Shown: one piece after another, positions 14,568 to 17,099 of the stretch
How positions within the stretch are numbered: the first letter of the stretch is position 1
Layout of the letters: every line of letters starts with the position of its first letter
Assembly: GCA_900550825.1 (NCBI GenBank)
Contig: URTZ01000024.1
Span: 1-17,099, forward strand
Source: an uncultured Collinsella sp.
Lineage (GTDB): Bacteria; Actinomycetota; Coriobacteriia; Coriobacteriales; Coriobacteriaceae
Direction of reading: 5' to 3'
Length of the DNA stretch: 17,099 nucleotides
Program-made: the position numbers and the translations under genes
Notes under the pieces: model-generated
The model's input: the letters and a program-made list of their open reading frames with translations, nothing else
Told to the model about the DNA's origin: nothing
Database searches by the model: none

Positions 14568-16073
14568 CTATTGAGGAAGCTCGATTTCGGCTTCCGACGG
14601 GATGCGGAAGTAGGTCTCGGTCCAGTCGGTGAGTTTGTGCTCGAGCTCGCGGGTGATGGCGCCGTCGAGCATGCGCCAGGTCCAGTTGCCGCCCAGCGTG
14701 GCAGGGGTGTTGATGCGCGCCTCGTTGCCCAAGTTGAGCAGGTCCTGCATGGTGTAGATGCACGTGTCGCTCACGCTGGCGGCGATGGTGCGATTGAGTG
14801 CATCTGCCATGGGTTCGCCGGCCTGCTGATGGGTGTACAGGGCTGCCTGCTCGCGCTGACGCGGGGTGGCCGTTCCCTCAAACCAACCGCGCGCCGTCTC
14901 GTTGTCGTGGGTGCCCACATAGGCGACGGTGTTGGCGATGTAGTTATGCGGCAGGTAGTACGAGTTGGTGCCCTCAAAGGCAAACTGCAGGATCTTCATG
15001 CCGGGGAAGCCCGAGTTGTCGCGCATGTCGATGACGCCGGGGGTGAGGAAGCCCAGGTCCTCGGCGATGATGGGCAGCGTGCCGAGCTTTTCCTCGAGCG
15101 TCTTGAAGAACTTGAGGCCGGGACCCTGCGTCCACGAACCGTAGGACGAATCGGGCGAGGAGAACGGCACCTCCCAATAGGCCTCGAAGCCGCGGAAGTG
15201 ATCCAGGCGGATGACGTCGTACATGTCGAGCGCGGCACGGATGCGGCCCTCCCACCAGGAGAATCCGTCGGCCTCCATGGCATCCCAGTCGTAGATAGGG
15301 TTGCCCCAGTACTGGCCGGTTGCCGAGAACTGGTCGGGTGGCGTGCCGGCGACGCTCACGGGGTTGCCGGCGGCGTCGATCTTAAAGAGCTCGGGCGTGG
15401 CCCACATCTCGACAGAGTCGCGCGAGACGTAGATGGGCAGGTCGCCGATGACTAGGATGTCGCGCTCGTTGGCGTAAGCCTTGAGGCGGCTCCACTGGCG
15501 ATCGAAGAAGTACTGCGTCATCTGGTGGTAGAGCATACGCGCGGGATGGGCGGCGCAGACCTTGGCAGAAGCCTCTCCGCGGGTACGCAGCTCCGCGGGC
15601 CACTCCCAGAATGCCTTAAGGCCGCACTCCTCCTTGACGGTCATGAACTCGCAATAGGGGATGAGCCAGTCCTCGTTGGCCTGGACAAAGTCGTCGAAGT
15701 CTGCTGGCTTGTCGGCGGCAAAGCGCTCGGCGGCGCGGTCGAGAATCTGACGGCGACCGCCAAAGATGGCGCCGTAGTCGACGTTGCTGGGGTCGGAACC
15801 CAGATACACGCCGTCGATATCGCACTGCTCCAGATAGCCCGCCTCGATGAGTTCGGCGAAGTCGATAAAGTTGGGGTTGCCCGCACGTGCTGAGAACGAC
15901 TGGTAGGGCGAATCGCCGTAGCTGGTCGTCGTGAGGGGCAGAATCTGCCAGTAATGTTGTTTACACGAGGCGAGGAAGTCGACAAAGTCATAGGCGTTCC
16001 AGCCAAAACCGCCGATTCCGTAGGGGCCGGGTAGAGATGAGACGGGCATGAGGACGCCGCTTGCACGCTCCAT
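14568..16073 (-). CDS. malQ: 4-alpha-glucanotransferase (amylomaltase), GH77
   Basis: This 501-residue cytoplasmic enzyme transfers alpha-1,4-glucan segments between maltodextrins, releasing glucose and lengthening chains for the phosphorylase. GH77 hallmarks are present: GVLMPVSSLPGPYGIG at the N-terminus, RLDHFRGFEAYWEVP with nucleophile Asp291, IAEDLG with acid/base Glu338, and THDNET with Asp390. The length matches bacterial MalQ of the about 500-residue class. The frame is open up to an ATG at 16151, but that extension lacks similarity, and GGTGAG lies seven bases before ATG 16073, so the shorter start is chosen. The leader of about 85 bases carries a TACAAT -10 with a TTGTTTAAACAT dyad just upstream, linking it to the proposed GntR regulon. 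Confidence 0.94.
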   Translation of the reverse strand: MERASGVLMPVSSLPGPYGIGGFGWNAYDFVDFLASCKQHYWQILPLTTTSYGDSPYQSFSARAGNPNFIDFAELIEAGYLEQCDIDGVYLGSDPSNVDYGAIFGGRRQILDRAAERFAADKPADFDDFVQANEDWLIPYCEFMTVKEECGLKAFWEWPAELRTRGEASAKVCAAHPARMLYHQMTQYFFDRQWSRLKAYANERDILVIGDLPIYVSRDSVEMWATPELFKIDAAGNPVSVAGTPPDQFSATGQYWGNPIYDWDAMEADGFSWWEGRIRAALDMYDVIRLDHFRGFEAYWEVPFSSPDSSYGSWTQGPGLKFFKTLEEKLGTLPIIAEDLGFLTPGVIDMRDNSGFPGMKILQFAFEGTNSYYLPHNYIANTVAYVGTHDNETARGWFEGTATPRQREQAALYTHQQAGEPMADALNRTIAASVSDTCIYTMQDLLNLGNEARINTPATLGGNWTWRMLDGAITRELEHKLTDWTETYFRIPSEAEIELPQ

Positions 16074-16158
16074 GAATGCGCTCACCAACCTTCTTGTTGT
16101 GGGGTCGGCCTGCCGATGAGCATGCAGTCCGCCTCCGAGCTTCCAATTCAATACGCCT

Positions 16159-16164
16159 ATTGTA
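16159..16164 (-). promoter_or_regulatory. Putative -10 element of malQ
   Basis: Reads TACAAT on the minus strand, about 86 bases before the malQ start. The same hexamer precedes the PTS fusion gene. The -35 region is poor (ATACAT at 17 bases), and the O5 dyad lies in the spacer. Confidence 0.45.
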
Positions 16165-16171
16165 AAACAAG

Positions 16172-16183
16172 TTGTTTAAACAT
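16172..16183. promoter_or_regulatory. Putative GntR operator O5 (malQ promoter)
   Basis: TTGTTTAAACAT matches TTGTTTAAACAA at 11 of 12 positions and contains the perfect palindrome GTTTAAAC seen in O1 and O2. It lies between the expected -35 and the -10 of malQ, where binding would block RNA polymerase. Confidence 0.55.
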
Positions 16184-16207
16184 GTATAGGCAAGATAAAA
16201 AAGTTAG

Positions 16208-16218
16208 CCGATTTTCGG
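16208..16218. repeat. Dyad CCGATTTTCGG upstream of malQ
   Basis: A 4-bp inverted repeat, CCGA/TCGG, with a 3-base centre. It differs by one base from CCGATATTCGG at 6251-6261 next to operator O2. Presence at two promoters of the same island suggests a second shared site, but the motif is short and could be chance. Confidence 0.3.
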
Positions 16219-16241
16219 TGAATGGTTACATGCCATGAAAA

Positions 16242-16272
16242 AGCCCCGACCTCACAACGTGAGACCGGGGCT
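16242..16272 (-). terminator. Intrinsic terminator of galE
   Basis: AGCCCCG (16242-16248) pairs with CGGGGCT (16266-16272), and an inner stem CTCAC/GTGAG closes a 3-base loop after a 2x2 internal loop. On the minus strand a run of five T residues follows. It is 23 bases past the galE stop. Confidence 0.85.
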
Positions 16273-16295
16273 CAAAATCTACCGCGGGGGAGTGG

Positions 16296-17099
16296 CTACT
16301 CGGCGTCGGCGAAGCCGTTGGGGTTGTGGCTCTGCCAGTTCCAGCTATCGCGGCACATGTCCGCGATGTCGTACTGGGCCTTCCAGCCCATCATGCGCTC
16401 GGCCTTGGAGGCATCGCACCAGTTGGCAGCGATGTCGCCGGCGCGGCGCTCGCGGATCACGTAGGGCAGCTCCTTGCCACAAGCCTTGGAGAAGGCGGCG
16501 ACGACCTCGAGCACCGAGGTGCCGGTGCCGGTGCCCAGGTTAAAGATCTCGACGCCGGTCTTGCCGTTCATCCAATTAAGGGCGGCAACGTGACCAGAGG
16601 CCAGATCGCACACGTGGATGTAGTCGCGCACGCCGGTGCCGTCGGGGGTATCGTAGGTGTCGCCGAAGATGGTCAGCTGCTTGAGCTTGCCGACCGCGAC
16701 CTGTGTGATATAGGGCATGAGGTTATTCGGAATACCGTTCGGATTTTCACCGATCAGACCGGATTCATGCGCGCCGATCGGGTTAAAATAGCGAAGCAGG
16801 ACCACATGCAGCTCGGGATTTGCCTTTGCCGCGTCCTTCAGAATTTCCTCGATCATGAACTTCGTCCAGCCGTAGGGATTCGTCGCAAGATGCGCCGGCA
16901 TCGTCTCCGCATACGGCACCGGATTTTCCGGGCCGTAGACCGTCGCGGAGGAGGAAAACACCAGCCGCGTGCAGCCGTACTCCGCCATGACCTCCAGCAG
17001 CGTCAGCGTGCTGTCCAGATTGTTGCGGTAGTAACGCAGCGGGATGCGGCAGCTTTCGCCGACGGCCTTAAGGCCCGCGAAATGAATGACCGCGTCCGG
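16296..17099 (-). CDS. galE: UDP-glucose 4-epimerase, 5' end outside the window
   Basis: The enzyme interconverts UDP-glucose and UDP-galactose (Leloir pathway) in the cytoplasm with bound NAD. The frame is open to the last base, giving 267 C-terminal residues; about 70 residues with the NAD-binding GxxGxxG are missing compared with E. coli GalE (338). The visible part starts at PDAVIHFAGLKAVGES and includes SSATVYG with the catalytic Ser/Thr region, NPYGWTK with the catalytic Tyr and Lys, and TPDGTGVRDYIHV. ATG 16988 is an internal Met, not the start. Codon use changes sharply near 16700: upstream (17099 to about 16705) is rich in GCG, ACG, CCG, GAA and AAT, while downstream uses GCC, ACC and GAG like the rest of the window. 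This suggests a recombinant gene or an assembly chimera. Confidence 0.93.
   Translation of the reverse strand, partial: PDAVIHFAGLKAVGESCRIPLRYYRNNLDSTLTLLEVMAEYGCTRLVFSSSATVYGPENPVPYAETMPAHLATNPYGWTKFMIEEILKDAAKANPELHVVLLRYFNPIGAHESGLIGENPNGIPNNLMPYITQVAVGKLKQLTIFGDTYDTPDGTGVRDYIHVCDLASGHVAALNWMNGKTGVEIFNLGTGTGTSVLEVVAAFSKACGKELPYVIRERRAGDIAANWCDASKAERMMGWKAQYDIADMCRDSWNWQSHNPNGFADAE

Noticed and set aside
16074..16151. Longer malQ start at 16151
   Set aside because: The added 26 residues show no GH77 similarity and would put the start next to the predicted -10; GGTGAG supports 16073.

Overview
The window looks like a chromosomal segment of a high-GC gut actinobacterium of the class Coriobacteriia, most likely Collinsella or a close relative. 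That assignment rests on codon style (strong GCC/ACC/CTG/GAG preference), on the mix of actinobacterial features (a CwlM-like cell-wall protein) with Firmicutes-like sugar transport genes (GlvC-like PTS, UgpC/MsmK-type ATPase), and on recall of this lineage; no database search was possible.

Layout. Bases 2-1045 (+) hold the 3' part of a DUF4143-type AAA ATPase with lower-GC, accessory-style sequence. Bases 1046-1351 hold no protein gene but carry hairpins, a 16-bp copy of the tRNA-Gln 3' end and other tRNA-like debris, followed by tRNA-Gln(UUG) on the minus strand (1352-1423). Then, on the minus strand, come a CwlM-like protein with two peptidoglycan-binding domains and a degenerate amidase domain (1462-2367), a polyprenyl diphosphate synthase (2506-3570) and an 816-residue fusion of PTS EIIC, EIIB and a HAD-IIB phosphatase (3645-6095). 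A GntR/UTRA regulator resembling TreR is divergent from the fusion gene (6325-7044).

Bases 7351-11715 (+) are an ABC sugar importer operon: Tat-type lipoprotein binding protein, two permeases and a MalK/UgpC-type ATPase, closed by a strong terminator. The convergent gap at 11716-12171 contains three regularly spaced 57-nt palindromic repeats. On the minus strand follow alpha-glucan phosphorylase (12172-14439), 4-alpha-glucanotransferase MalQ (14568-16073) and a 5'-truncated galE (16296-17099) that runs off the window.

How it fits together. The central 12 kb reads as an alpha-glucan/alpha-disaccharide island. The ABC system probably imports maltodextrin-like oligosaccharides; MalQ and the phosphorylase convert them to glucose and glucose-1-phosphate; the PTS fusion probably imports and phosphorylates an alpha-glucoside and may dephosphorylate it in the same polypeptide. 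A shared dyad close to TTGTTTAAACAA lies in the PTS/gntR divergent promoter (two copies), upstream of the ABC operon (two copies) and in the malQ promoter (one copy). This suggests that the GntR regulator controls the whole set. The most unusual features are the EIICB-HAD fusion, the inferred local regulon, the 57-nt palindrome array and an abrupt codon-usage change inside galE.
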